Below, in pieces: positions 27,377 through 35,490 of a DNA stretch of 64,000 nucleotides. Position 1 is the stretch's first letter, and each line of letters starts with the position of its first letter. Under the pieces are notes generated by a model. That model saw only the letters and a list, made by a program, of their open reading frames with translations. It made no database searches and was not told where the DNA came from. A program made the translations under genes and the position numbers. The DNA comes from Thermus caliditerrae (GTDB lineage: Bacteria > Deinococcota > Deinococci > Deinococcales > Thermaceae), in the NCBI RefSeq assembly GCF_021462525.1, contig NZ_JAKEDT010000001.1, forward strand, positions 94,476 through 158,475, in the 5' to 3' direction.

Positions 27377-28138
27377 TCAGACCTCCGGCCACACCAGCAC
27401 CTCCTCCCCCACTTTGAACCCGTGGAAGAGGAGAAGCTCAGGGGATAGCCTCAGCTCCACCCCAAGCCCCTCGGCTCCCTCGGCCTCCAAAACCACCTCC
27501 CGTCCCCCCTTGACCCGCACTTGGCGGAAAGGCCCGTAGTGGGCCCGCCAGGTGGCGAGGAGCAAAGCCTCCACCTGAGCCCCCTTGCGGCCCAAGGTAA
27601 CCCGGAGCCTGGCGGTGCGGGGAACGCGGGAATGGACCTCCAGAAGGCGCAGGCGGGCCAGGTGCCCAAGCCGCCTCACCACCTCCCCCAAGGGGAGGGA
27701 AAGCTCCGCGGCCAGGTCCAAGGGGCTCTTCCCGGGACCCAGGGCCAGGAGGAGGGAAAGCTCCACCGGGTCCAAGGTGGCCTGCACCGCCTGAGCCCGG
27801 GGGTCAGGGCGCACCAGGTCGAAAGGACCCACCTCCACCCCCTCGTCCAAAAGGCGCACCGCCTGCAACAAGTAGGCCTCGAGGGGACCCTCCAAGGAAC
27901 CCAGGGGCGGGCGCACGGAGAGCAGAAAGCGAAACCGCCCCTCCTTGAGCCCCAGCACCTCCAAAAGGGCCTCCCGGCCTACCCTGCCCCGAAAGACCGC
28001 ATGGACCGGCCTCCCCCGCTCCAGGTAGACCTCACCCCGCTCCCCTCCCGCCTCCACCTCAAAGACCCCCGTCCTGCCCCCTTGGGCCAGGAGCTGGAGC
28101 AGGTCGATGGGGCCTAAGAGGCGGAAATCGCCTTCCAT
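27377..28138 (-). CDS. DUF4388 (PATAN-like) domain protein
   Basis: The N-terminal 90 residues (MEGDFRLLGPIDLLQLLAQGGRTGVFEV, then VYLERGRPVHAVF and the FRFLL strand) form the DUF4388 domain. This domain is found in receiver-linked proteins of Deinococcus-Thermus, myxobacteria and cyanobacteria, where it acts in signalling. A winged-helix-like stretch (about 125-165: LSLPLGEVVRRLGHLARLRLLEV) and a beta-rich C-terminal part follow. The 253-residue gene overlaps the kinase gene upstream by 25 bp. Linkage to a receiver-like protein and a histidine kinase in the same operon fits a signalling role; the output is unknown. Confidence 0.75.
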   Translation of the reverse strand: MEGDFRLLGPIDLLQLLAQGGRTGVFEVEAGGERGEVYLERGRPVHAVFRGRVGREALLEVLGLKEGRFRFLLSVRPPLGSLEGPLEAYLLQAVRLLDEGVEVGPFDLVRPDPRAQAVQATLDPVELSLLLALGPGKSPLDLAAELSLPLGEVVRRLGHLARLRLLEVHSRVPRTARLRVTLGRKGAQVEALLLATWRAHYGPFRQVRVKGGREVVLEAEGAEGLGVELRLSPELLLFHGFKVGEEVLVWPEV

Positions 28139-28902
28139 AAGGGACCAAGATACCCTTCACCGAAGAAGTATACGTGGGCCAGCAGGTAGCACACCTGGTA
28201 GCGGGGCAGAGCCCGCTCCACCTCCTCCGGGATGGGGTAAAGGGCCCGGTAGGCCCGCCAGAAGGCCTCGGGAAACCCCCCGAAGAGGCGCATCATGGCC
28301 AGGTCCACCCCCCTCTCCCCCACGAAGAAGGCGGGGTCCAAAAGGGCGGGCCCCTCCTGGGTAAAGAGGACGTTGCCGCGCCAAAGATCCCCGTGCAAGG
28401 GGGCAGGGCCCTCGGTGGAGAGGGGCCTGCGGTAGAGGGCCTCCACCTTGGGGCCAAGCCCCTCGAGGCGCCCCCAGGTGGCCTTCAGAAAGGGCTCCAC
28501 GCACCGTAGGAAGAAGAACTCCGTCCAGCCGCCCCCTTCCCGGCCGGGAAGGGGAAAGGTGCCCAGGAAACCCGGCTCCGCCCAGTAGCGGTCCTCCCGC
28601 CTACGGTGCAACCGGGCCAGCATCTCCGCCAGGGCTTCCCAAGCCTCTGGGCCCTGCGGCAGGTATTCCAGGACCAGCCCCTCCTCCGCCAGAAAGAGCA
28701 CCCGCGGCACCCTCACCCCCCTCGCCGCCAAGGCGGCAAGGCCCTTGGCCTCTGCCAGGAAGAGGCCGGGAGGAGCCCCTTCCGCTACCTTGACCACGTA
28801 AGGGCCCGCCCGGAACACCCGGGAGATGTCCCCCCCGTGGAGGGGGTGGAAGGGGCCTTGGGCCTCAAGCCCCGCCCGGCGAAGCAGTGCCTGGGGATCC
28901 AT
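28114..28902 (-). CDS. Fructosamine/ketosamine-3-kinase family protein
   Basis: Family members phosphorylate ketosamines on glycated proteins at C3, destabilising the adduct; bacterial forms prefer ribulosamines and erythrulosamines. The 262-residue protein has an N-terminal kinase lobe (YVVKVAEG, with the ATP-binding lysine), the VLEYLP hinge, the catalytic HGDLWRGN motif near 166-173 and the metal-binding DPAFF near 186-190. ATG 28902 gives MDPQALLRRAGL and lies inside the preceding phosphatase gene (38-bp overlap in another frame). Such tight overlap implies the two are made together. Codon use is ordinary. Confidence 0.88.
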   Translation of the reverse strand: MDPQALLRRAGLEAQGPFHPLHGGDISRVFRAGPYVVKVAEGAPPGLFLAEAKGLAALAARGVRVPRVLFLAEEGLVLEYLPQGPEAWEALAEMLARLHRRREDRYWAEPGFLGTFPLPGREGGGWTEFFFLRCVEPFLKATWGRLEGLGPKVEALYRRPLSTEGPAPLHGDLWRGNVLFTQEGPALLDPAFFVGERGVDLAMMRLFGGFPEAFWRAYRALYPIPEEVERALPRYQVCYLLAHVYFFGEGYLGPLWKAISAS

Positions 28903-29359
28903 CCCGCTCCAGGTGGTCCAAAAACGCCCGGCAGGCCGCCTCCACCGTCCAGTAGGCCTCCAAGCAGTCCTGGAAATCCCCGTAGTAAGGGTCACCCACC
29001 TCCCCCCCGCCCAGGTAGTCCATGAGGAGCTGGGCCTTGCCCCGGGCCTCGGGGAAGCGCCGCAACACCTCCCGCAGGTTCTCCTGGTCCATGACCAGGA
29101 TGTGGTCGTACAGGAGGGCGTCCTCCCGCGTCATCTGCCGGGCCACGTGGGGGAAGTAGGCCCCCTCTTGCTCCAAGACCTTCCGGGCCCGGGGGTCCAT
29201 GGGTTCCCCGGCGTGCCAGGCCCCCGTGCCCGCGGAGTCCACCTGGAAGCGGTCCTCGAGGCCCCGCTCCCTTAGGAGCTTGCGGAAGGCCCCTTCGGCT
29301 AAAGGGCTTCGGCAGATGTTCCCCAAGCAGACGAAGAGCACCCGTACGGGCCGGTCCAT
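28865..29359 (-). CDS. Low-molecular-weight protein tyrosine phosphatase family
   Basis: The 164-residue protein has the catalytic loop VCLGNICRSPLAEG near the N terminus (C-x5-R-S) and the general-acid DPYYGD near 123-128, both intact. Members act on phosphotyrosine, arginine phosphate or small phosphate esters. From memory, homologues encoded beside ketosamine kinases have been linked to dephosphorylating ketosamine 5-phosphates. ATG 29359 (MDRPVRVLFV) is chosen because TATCAT at 29367-29372 ends seven bases before it; ATG 29368 is the other option. The histidine kinase stop codon is 18 bases upstream. Confidence 0.9.
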   Translation of the reverse strand: MDRPVRVLFVCLGNICRSPLAEGAFRKLLRERGLEDRFQVDSAGTGAWHAGEPMDPRARKVLEQEGAYFPHVARQMTREDALLYDHILVMDQENLREVLRRFPEARGKAQLLMDYLGGGEVGDPYYGDFQDCLEAYWTVEAACRAFLDHLERDGSPGTASPGGA

Positions 29360-29377
29360 GCCTCCCATGATAGGCCC

Positions 29378-30925
29378 TCAGTAGGGCACCTCCGCCCCCA
29401 CCTCCGTGCCCTTTCCCGGCGCGGAGCGCACCCAGAAACGCCCTCCACGGGCCTCCACCCGCTCCCGCATCTGGGTCAGGCCGAAGCCGCCTAGCCCCTG
29501 GGCCTCGGGGTTTTGGAAGCCCTTCCCGTTGTCCCGCACGGAAAGCCTGGCCCCCCGCTCCCCCAGGGGCTCCAAGACCACCTCCACCCGGGTGGGCTTG
29601 CCGTGCTTGGCGGCGTTGGTGAGGGCCTCCTGCAGAACGCGGAAGAGGACCAGCTCGCTGGCCTGGGAGAGCCCCACCTGCTCGGGTAAGGAGAGCTGCA
29701 CCCGAAAACCCGCCTGCTCCGCAAAAGCCTGGGCGTAGCGGCGCACAGACTCCAAAAAGCCATAGCGCTCCAGATCGATGGGCCGAAGGGCGAAGATGCT
29801 CCGCCGGACCTCGCGGATCTGGCCCCGCAAGGTTTCCTTCACCTCGGAAAGAGCCTTGAGGGCCGCATCCCGGTCCTTGTCCAAGAGCCTCTCCACCAAG
29901 TCCAGCTTCAGGGCCATGAAGGCCAGGCTTTGGGCGATGCCGTCGTGGATCTCCCGGGCGATGCGGGAGCGCTCCTCGTTGATGGCCAGCTCCTCGGCCC
30001 GGAGGTAGGCCTGGGCGTTGCGCACCGCCAGGGCCACCTGGGAGGCCAAAAAGGAGAGGAAGGGGATGCGCCGGGAGAGGTCCTTGCCCTTCACCACCAA
30101 GACCCCCACGGGCTCCCGGGCCTTGAGGGGCAGGGCCAGGGTACCCTCGACCACGAAGAGGGGCCCCTCCAAAGCCCCCTTCCACGGGCCTTCCGGCAGG
30201 AAGGGGTGGCCCGGAAGGGAAAGCCCCCGCACCACCCGGGGCACCAGAAACCCCTCCTCGTCCAGGAGGAGCACCCCGGCTCCCTCCGCCTCTGCCCAGG
30301 CGCGGATCCTTTCCAGCAGGCCCTCCAAAAGGCGGTCCAGATTGGCCTCGGCCTTCAGGGCCTGGTCCACCTCAAAGAGGGTGAGGCGGTCCCGGCTCCG
30401 GGCCACCACCGCCTGCAAGGCCCCGGCCAACTCGTGGGCCAGCACCTCCAGAAAAGCCCGCTCGGGCTCGGGGGGGCAGGCCTCCAGGAAGCCCTTAAGC
30501 CCCGGCAGCTCCACCCGCACCCCTCCGCACTCCTCCCCTGCGCGCACCCCTTCCGCCTCGAGGGCCACCGGGTACCCCAGGCTTTCCCGCAGGGCCTGGG
30601 CCATGCGGTGGACCGCTTCCTCCAGGTTCTCGCTTTCCAAAGCCTCGCGAAAGACCCGGCCCGCGGCCTGCAGGCGCCGGTTGGCCTCCTCCAGGGCCCT
30701 TTCCGCCCGCACCTTCTCCAACACTTCCTGGGCGATCCACTCCAAGACGGCAAAGGTCACCAAAGGACCCACCAGCCCGTAAAAGCCCAGGCGGAGCCAG
30801 AGGACGCTGTCCACATGGCGGTAAGGCAGGAGGGCCAGCTCAAAGACCACCACCACCCCGGCGATGAGGGGCGGAAGCAACCGCTGGGCCAGGCGGATCA
30901 GGCGGTACAGGTTAAGGCTCGCCAT
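29378..30925 (-). CDS. Sensor histidine kinase (NarX/LiaS-type HisKA_3)
   Basis: The 515-residue protein begins with two hydrophobic helices (about 17-33 and 43-62) facing the membrane, then a coiled segment and a GAF-like sensory region (about 180-305). The HisKA_3 dimerisation domain has the phosphorylated histidine at 327 in REIHDGIAQSL. The ATPase domain follows, with EALTNAAKHG and DNGKGF. Kinases of this class pair with NarL-type regulators, but none lies nearby; only a degenerate receiver-like protein is in the same operon. Its start overlaps the end of trmJ by 14 bp. The signal is unknown. Confidence 0.9.
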   Translation of the reverse strand: MASLNLYRLIRLAQRLLPPLIAGVVVVFELALLPYRHVDSVLWLRLGFYGLVGPLVTFAVLEWIAQEVLEKVRAERALEEANRRLQAAGRVFREALESENLEEAVHRMAQALRESLGYPVALEAEGVRAGEECGGVRVELPGLKGFLEACPPEPERAFLEVLAHELAGALQAVVARSRDRLTLFEVDQALKAEANLDRLLEGLLERIRAWAEAEGAGVLLLDEEGFLVPRVVRGLSLPGHPFLPEGPWKGALEGPLFVVEGTLALPLKAREPVGVLVVKGKDLSRRIPFLSFLASQVALAVRNAQAYLRAEELAINEERSRIAREIHDGIAQSLAFMALKLDLVERLLDKDRDAALKALSEVKETLRGQIREVRRSIFALRPIDLERYGFLESVRRYAQAFAEQAGFRVQLSLPEQVGLSQASELVLFRVLQEALTNAAKHGKPTRVEVVLEPLGERGARLSVRDNGKGFQNPEAQGLGGFGLTQMRERVEARGGRFWVRSAPGKGTEVGAEVPY

Positions 30926-31646
30926 CCTTCTTCTCCATGGCGTAGCGGCTCTGGTGGAGGAGCCCCCTCAGCAGCTGCACCTCCCCCGGGGTGAGCCGGG
31001 CTTTGTGGAAGATGCGCCGCAGGCGGCGCATGGCATAGCGGTGGCGGTGGGGGTCGGTGAAGCCCGTTTCCAGGATGTACCGCCCCAGGTCCTGGAAGAA
31101 CCCCTCCAAGGCCCCCACCTCCGCCAGAGCCTCCCCTTTCCCCACCTCCCCGCCCGAGGCCGCCTTGAAGAGCTCGTAGGCGAAGACCACCACCGCCTGA
31201 GCCAGGTTCAAGGAGGGTTGCTCGGGGGCCGTGGGGATGGTGCCGACGAGGTGGGCTAGGTCCAGCTCCTCGTTGGTGAGGCCGAAGGTTTCCCGGCCGA
31301 AGACCAAGGCCACCTCCCCCCTTACCGGCAGGACGTGGCGGGGCACCTCCCAAACGGGCACCACCGGGGCCGGGTAGAGCTCCCGCGGCCTGCCGGTGGT
31401 GGCCACCACCAGGTGCACCCCCGCGAGGGCGTCTTCCAAGGTGCTCACCGCCACCGCCCGGTCCAAGACCTCTTCCGCGTGAACGGCGAGCCAGTAAGCC
31501 TCCCGGGCCCAGGGAGGGCCCACCCGGGGGGCGGGGTTGACCAGGTAGAGCCGGGAAAACCCGAAGTTCCGCATGGCCCGGGCCACCGCCCCCACGTTCA
31601 TGGGCTCCTGGGGTTCCACCAAGACGACGCGCACGCGGCTCAGCAT
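30912..31646 (-). CDS. trmJ: tRNA/rRNA 2'-O-methyltransferase, TrmJ-like SPOUT family
   Basis: The 244-residue protein is a SpoU-class SPOUT methyltransferase. Motif 1 is EPQEPMNVGAVARAMRNFG near 11-29, motif 2 is LVFGRETFGLTNEELDL near 113-129 and motif 3 is QPSLNLAQAVVVFAYEL near 142-158. The C-terminal helical part with HKARLTPGEVQLLRGLLHQ resembles TrmJ, which methylates position 32 of tRNAs. A strong site (AGAGGAGG) precedes ATG 31646; the open frame to 31799 overlaps PBP1A and is a shadow. Only ten bases separate it from the PBP1A stop codon. Confidence 0.87.
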   Translation of the reverse strand: MLSRVRVVLVEPQEPMNVGAVARAMRNFGFSRLYLVNPAPRVGPPWAREAYWLAVHAEEVLDRAVAVSTLEDALAGVHLVVATTGRPRELYPAPVVPVWEVPRHVLPVRGEVALVFGRETFGLTNEELDLAHLVGTIPTAPEQPSLNLAQAVVVFAYELFKAASGGEVGKGEALAEVGALEGFFQDLGRYILETGFTDPHRHRYAMRRLRRIFHKARLTPGEVQLLRGLLHQSRYAMEKKDGEP

Positions 31647-31656
31647 GGTTCCTCCT

Positions 31657-33750
31657 CTAGGGGGACTCCGGTTCTGGGGGCGGGGGCACCCCTTCCGGGG
31701 CAAAGGCGCCCGATGCCGCCCCCTCCCCTGAAGGCAGGGCCGCTGGGGGCACCTTGTCCTGCGGCAGCCAGACCTCGAGCCCTTGGCTGCTGGGGGCACC
31801 GCTTAGGAGGTCCAGACGCGCCTTCACCAGGCCGGGTGGCGGCGGGAAATCCCCCCCTGGCCGCCCCCGCAGGGCCTCGGCCACGAAGGCCCGCCAGATG
31901 GGGGGGTTGACCACGGAGCTGGAGGGCTCCCTCCCCCCCATCCTGAGGGGCTGGTTGTCGTCCCGGCCGACCCAGACCACCGCGGAAAGCCCCCGGGTCA
32001 CCCCGGCGAACCACAGGTCCCGGGCCTCGTTGGTGGTGCCCGTTTTGCCCCCCACCACCCGCCCGGGAATGCGGGCCCCCTTGGCCAGCCCCTTTTCCCC
32101 CAGGTCATACACGTAGCCCTTGAGCAGGTCCCAGCCCTGGTAGGCCGCCAGGGGGTCAAAGAGGCGGCGGCGCTCCGGGACGGCCTCGTAGAGCACCTGT
32201 CCCCTGGCGTCCTCCACCCGCCGCACGAAAAGGGGGGCCACCCGGTAACCCCCGTTCACGAAGGCGGCGTAGGCCGCCGCCAGGTCCACCGGGGTGATGG
32301 AGGCCCCCCCGATGGCGATGGCCAGGGTGGGGTACTTCACGGTGAAGCCCGCCTCGGAGAGCTTCCTGGCCACTTTATCCACCCCGATAGTCTGGGCGGT
32401 GTAGATGGCGGGGAGGTTTAAGGAGAGGTCCAAAGCGTAGCGCACGCTCACCTCCCGGTTCAAGAAGGTGCCGGAGAAGTTCTTGGGGCGCCAGATGCCT
32501 CCGGGCTGGCTGGGGTCGGGGAACTCCAGGGGGCGGTCGGGGACCAGGGTAGCCTGGGTAAACCCCTCCTCAAAGGCGGTGGCATAGACGAAGGGCTTCA
32601 CCGCGCTCCCCGGGTTCCGCAGGGCCCGGGTGGCCCGGTTGTACTCGTCCTCCTCCCGCCGCACCCCTCCCACCAGGGCCAAGACCTCCCCCGTATCCGG
32701 GTCCAGGCCCACCAGGGCGAGTTCAGCCCCCTGGGGTAGCTGGGCCCCCTGGGCTGCGGCTTCCGCCGCCCGCTGCATGACGGGGTCCAAGGTGGTGTAG
32801 ACCTTGAGTCCCCCCTCGCCGTACACCTTGTCCTTGCCGAAGCGGGCTTCCAGGAAGCGGCGCACCTCGAGGACGAAGTGGGGCGCCATGCGGAAGGAAA
32901 GCTGCCTGAGGATCCGGGCCTCCGGGTCCACCAGCTCGGCCTCCAGGAGGTTTCCCTCCTCGTCGTAGCGCACCTTCCACCCCTTGGGGGCTAGAGGCTC
33001 CCGCCAGGCGGCCTCCGCTACCTCTTGGCTCACCCAGCCCTCGGCTACCATCTGGTCCAGCAGAAGGCGCATCCGTTGCCTAACCCCGGCCAGGTCTTGG
33101 TAGCGGGCGTTGGGGGCGGGAACGATGGAGGCCAGGTAAAGCCCCTCCGCCAGGGTGAGGGCCGCGGGGTCTTTGCCGAAATAGGCTTCCGCCGCCCCTT
33201 TGATGCCCACAGCGTTCCCGCCCCAAGGCACCACGTTCAGGTACATCTCCAGGATCTCCGCCTTGGTGTAGCGCCTTTCCAGCTCCAGGGCCAGGGCCCA
33301 CTCCTTAAACTTCCGCTCCAAGGAGCGGGCCTGGGCCAGCTCCTTCAACAGGGTGTTCTTGATGACCTGGGTGGTGATGGTGCTTCCCCCCTGCAAATCC
33401 CCCCGCAACACGGCATAGAGCGCCCCGAAGAGGCGCACGAAATCCACCCCGTAGTGCTGGTAAAAGCGGCGGTCCTCCGAGAAGACGATGGCGGCCACCG
33501 CCGCCGGGGACACCTCGGAAAGCCGCACCAGGCTGCGGTGGATGGCCCGCCCCTCCTCCACGCTGGCGATCTGGGCCAGGGGGGTGCCGTCCCGGGCGTA
33601 GAGGGTGGAGGTGGCGGTGAGGCGCAGGCGGTCGAACTGGGAGAGGTCGGGGAGGTCGCGGGTGTAGGCGTAGGCCAGGTAGCCCAAGCCCAGCCCCACC
33701 CCCACCGCCAGGCCTCCCGCCAGGAGAAAGAGGAGCCGCAAGACCCGCAC
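31657..33750 (-). CDS. Penicillin-binding protein 1A (bifunctional)
   Basis: This class A penicillin-binding protein polymerises and cross-links peptidoglycan. One transmembrane helix (about 5-27) anchors it. The glycosyltransferase domain has SEDRRFYQHYGVD (catalytic Glu) and GGSTITTQVIKN. The transpeptidase domain has the SxxK serine in GSAVKPF, the second-motif SLN in DLSLNLPAIY and the KTGT box in GGKTGTTNEARD. A Pro-rich tail ends the 697-residue protein. I chose GTG 33750: TAAACT (33758-33763) ends seven bases before it and overlaps the stop codon of the receiver-like gene. GTG 33756 or ATG 33831 are alternatives with no better signal. Confidence 0.93.
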   Translation of the reverse strand: MRVLRLLFLLAGGLAVGVGLGLGYLAYAYTRDLPDLSQFDRLRLTATSTLYARDGTPLAQIASVEEGRAIHRSLVRLSEVSPAAVAAIVFSEDRRFYQHYGVDFVRLFGALYAVLRGDLQGGSTITTQVIKNTLLKELAQARSLERKFKEWALALELERRYTKAEILEMYLNVVPWGGNAVGIKGAAEAYFGKDPAALTLAEGLYLASIVPAPNARYQDLAGVRQRMRLLLDQMVAEGWVSQEVAEAAWREPLAPKGWKVRYDEEGNLLEAELVDPEARILRQLSFRMAPHFVLEVRRFLEARFGKDKVYGEGGLKVYTTLDPVMQRAAEAAAQGAQLPQGAELALVGLDPDTGEVLALVGGVRREEDEYNRATRALRNPGSAVKPFVYATAFEEGFTQATLVPDRPLEFPDPSQPGGIWRPKNFSGTFLNREVSVRYALDLSLNLPAIYTAQTIGVDKVARKLSEAGFTVKYPTLAIAIGGASITPVDLAAAYAAFVNGGYRVAPLFVRRVEDARGQVLYEAVPERRRLFDPLAAYQGWDLLKGYVYDLGEKGLAKGARIPGRVVGGKTGTTNEARDLWFAGVTRGLSAVVWVGRDDNQPLRMGGREPSSSVVNPPIWRAFVAEALRGRPGGDFPPPPGLVKARLDLLSGAPSSQGLEVWLPQDKVPPAALPSGEGAASGAFAPEGVPPPPEPESP

Positions 33751-33760
33751 GGCCACCAGT

Positions 33761-34138
33761 TTACCCAAGGGATCCCTCGGGGTTGAGACCCAGAAAGCGC
33801 AGGAGCTTCTCCCGGGTAAGGGGCTTCTCAATGGAGGAAACCCGCACCACCTCCGCGGTGGTGCGGAGCCTCTCCGAAGGGCTGATGAGGACCGCCAGGG
33901 GCACCTCCTTCAGGCGCTTCACGTGGCGGATGCGGGCGGCCACGCTAAAAGGATCCACATCCAGGTCCTCGTCCAAGAGGATGTACCGCGGCGTGTGGTC
34001 CACGAGCCAGAACAAGCCCTCCCGGGCCAGGTCAAAGTGGCGGACGGGAATGTTCCGATCGGAGAGCACCAAATCCACGTAGGCCCGCAGGGCCTCGTTG
34101 CGGCTTAATAGGAGTAGCCCCGGATAGTCCGCCGCCAC
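33761..34138 (-). CDS. Degenerate response-regulator receiver-like protein
   Basis: The 125-residue protein spans a single CheY-like domain. The core strand LLLLSRNEAL occupies the place of the acidic pocket, but the usual DD pair is replaced by Ser-Arg-Asn-Glu. The expected phospho-acceptor aspartate is at 56 in YILLDED and the conserved lysine at 105 in SIEKPL; the Thr/Ser of strand 4 is in LISPSER. With the metal-binding acids altered, it may not be phosphorylated normally. TAAACT ends six bases before GTG 34138, so the operon PBP1A-trmJ-kinase-phosphatase-DUF4388 probably starts here with a leaderless message. Confidence 0.75.
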   Translation of the reverse strand: MAADYPGLLLLSRNEALRAYVDLVLSDRNIPVRHFDLAREGLFWLVDHTPRYILLDEDLDVDPFSVAARIRHVKRLKEVPLAVLISPSERLRTTAEVVRVSSIEKPLTREKLLRFLGLNPEGSLG

Positions 34139-34181
34139 GGGGCGAGTTTACCGAAAGCGTGCGAAAGCGCTGTGAAAAAAA

Positions 34182-34255
34182 TGGCTGGGGCGCGTGGACT
34201 CGAACCACGACCGGCGGATCCAAAGTCCGCTGTCCTGCCATTAGACGACGCCCCA
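34182..34255 (-). tRNA. tRNA-Gln(UUG)
   Basis: The minus strand folds into a 74-nt cloverleaf. The acceptor stem is TGGGGCG / CGCCCCA with the U1-A72 pair typical of tRNA-Gln, a G discriminator and an encoded CCA. The anticodon stem GCGGA / TCCGC encloses the loop CTTTGGA (anticodon TTG). The T arm is CGTGG-TTCGAGT-CCACG. A run of T residues follows the CCA end directly. It lies between ychF and the receiver-like gene, both on the same strand. Confidence 0.96.
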
Positions 34256-34310
34256 GCGTCCAAGGGGATTGTAGGGCAAGAAAGCCGGGCCGTCAAATAC
34301 CCCCTCGGCC

Positions 34311-35417
34311 TCAGACGTTGAAGAGGATGTAGAGCACATCCCCGTCCTGAACCTCGTACTCCTTGCCCTCGAGGCGCACCCAGCCCCGCTCCTTGGCCCT
34401 GGCCCACCCCCCGGCCTCCACCAGCTTCTCCCAGGGGATGACCTCTGCGCGGATGAAGCCCTTTTCCATGTCGGAGTGGATTTCCCCCGCAGCCTCGGGG
34501 GCCTTGGCCCCTCGAGGCACGGTCCAGGCCCGGACCTCCTTCTCCCCCGCGGTGAAGAAGGTGAGGAGGCCAAGGGCCCTGTACCCCGCCTGGGCGAGGC
34601 GCTGGAGGCCGCTTTCCTTTAACCCGTAAGCGGAAAGGAGCTCTTGGGCTTCCTCCTTGGGAAGCTCCACCAGCTCCGCTTCCAGCTTGGCGGAAACCAC
34701 CACCACCTCCGCCCCCTCGGCCCGGGCCTTTTCCCGCACCGCCTGGACGTGGGGGTTGCCCTCGCCCTCCGGCAGGTCCTCCTCGGCCACGTTGGCCACG
34801 TAGATCACGGGCTTAGCGGTCAGGAGGGGGGTTTCCTTGAGGAAGCGGCGAACCTCCTCCGAGGGAGGGAAGGTGCGGGCGGGCCTGCCCCCTTGCAGGT
34901 GGACGTGAAGCCCCTCCGCCACCTCCAGCAGGGGGGCCATCTCCCGGTTCGCCCGGGCCTCCTTCCGGAGGCGCTCCAGGCGCCTTTCCAGGGTGGCGAG
35001 GTCCGCCAGGAGGAGCTCGGTCTCCACCACCTCGGCGTCCTCCAGGGGGTCCACCCGGCCCATGACGTGGACCACGTTGGGGTCGGGGAAGCAACGCAGC
35101 ACATGGGCGATGGCGGAGACCTCGCGGATGTGGGCCAGGAACTGGTTGCCGAGACCCTCCCCCCTATGGGCCCCCTTCACCAGCCCGGCGATGTCCACGA
35201 ACTCCACGTGGGTGGGGACCACGGGGGGCACCCTTTCCCCTTTGGTGAAAACCCGCTGCAAGGCGTAAAGCCTCTCGTCCTCCAGGGCCACCACCCCCAC
35301 GTTCTTGTCGATGGTGGCGAAGGGATAGTTGGCCGCCAGGGCGTTCGCCCGGGTGAGGGCGTTGAAGAGGGTGGACTTGCCCACGTTGGGTAGACCGACG
35401 ATTCCGACTGCCAGCAT
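34311..35417 (-). CDS. ychF: Ribosome-associated GTPase/ATPase YchF (OLA1 type)
   Basis: YchF is a universally conserved Obg-family P-loop ATPase that binds ribosomes. The 368-residue length is standard. G1 is GLPNVGKST at 8-16, G3 is [17 protein letters not shown] near 75-91, and the altered G4 NVAEEDL in place of NKxD explains the family's preference for ATP. A coiled coil and a C-terminal TGS domain ([17 protein letters not shown]) complete it. A GAGG site precedes ATG 35417. The leader contains a terminator-like hairpin described separately. Confidence 0.96.
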   Translation of the reverse strand: MLAVGIVGLPNVGKSTLFNALTRANALAANYPFATIDKNVGVVALEDERLYALQRVFTKGERVPPVVPTHVEFVDIAGLVKGAHRGEGLGNQFLAHIREVSAIAHVLRCFPDPNVVHVMGRVDPLEDAEVVETELLLADLATLERRLERLRKEARANREMAPLLEVAEGLHVHLQGGRPARTFPPSEEVRRFLKETPLLTAKPVIYVANVAEEDLPEGEGNPHVQAVREKARAEGAEVVVVSAKLEAELVELPKEEAQELLSAYGLKESGLQRLAQAGYRALGLLTFFTAGEKEVRAWTVPRGAKAPEAAGEIHSDMEKGFIRAEVIPWEKLVEAGGWARAKERGWVRLEGKEYEVQDGDVLYILFNV

Positions 35418-35426
35418 CTTGACCTC

Positions 35427-35451
35427 AAAAAAAGCCCCTTGCCGGGGCCTT
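35427..35451 (-). other. Terminator-like hairpin in the ychF 5' leader
   Basis: On the minus strand an 8-bp stem (AAGGCCCC / GGGGCTTT, one G-T pair) with loop GGCAA runs into seven T residues. These are followed at once by the ychF ribosome binding site and ATG ten bases later. No gene on this strand lies upstream within the intergenic space. A possible -10 (TAGGAT, 35457-35462) would place the RNA 5' end at the base of the hairpin, so it may be a 5' stabilising stem rather than an attenuator. Confidence 0.55.
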
Positions 35452-35476
35452 TCTCCATCCTATCACGCCCGTTGCG

Positions 35477-35482
35477 TATGAT
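35477..35482 (+). promoter_or_regulatory. -10 element of deoC (near-leaderless)
   Basis: TATGAT ends eight bases before the deoC ATG. No Shine-Dalgarno sequence with normal spacing is present. No clear -35 hexamer. Confidence 0.45.
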
Positions 35483-35490
35483 GGCAGGGT

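Noticed and set aside
34174-34184. T-run directly after tRNA-Gln as a Rho-independent terminator
   Set aside because: There is no separate hairpin between the CCA end and the T-run; it may help termination but cannot be called a standard terminator.
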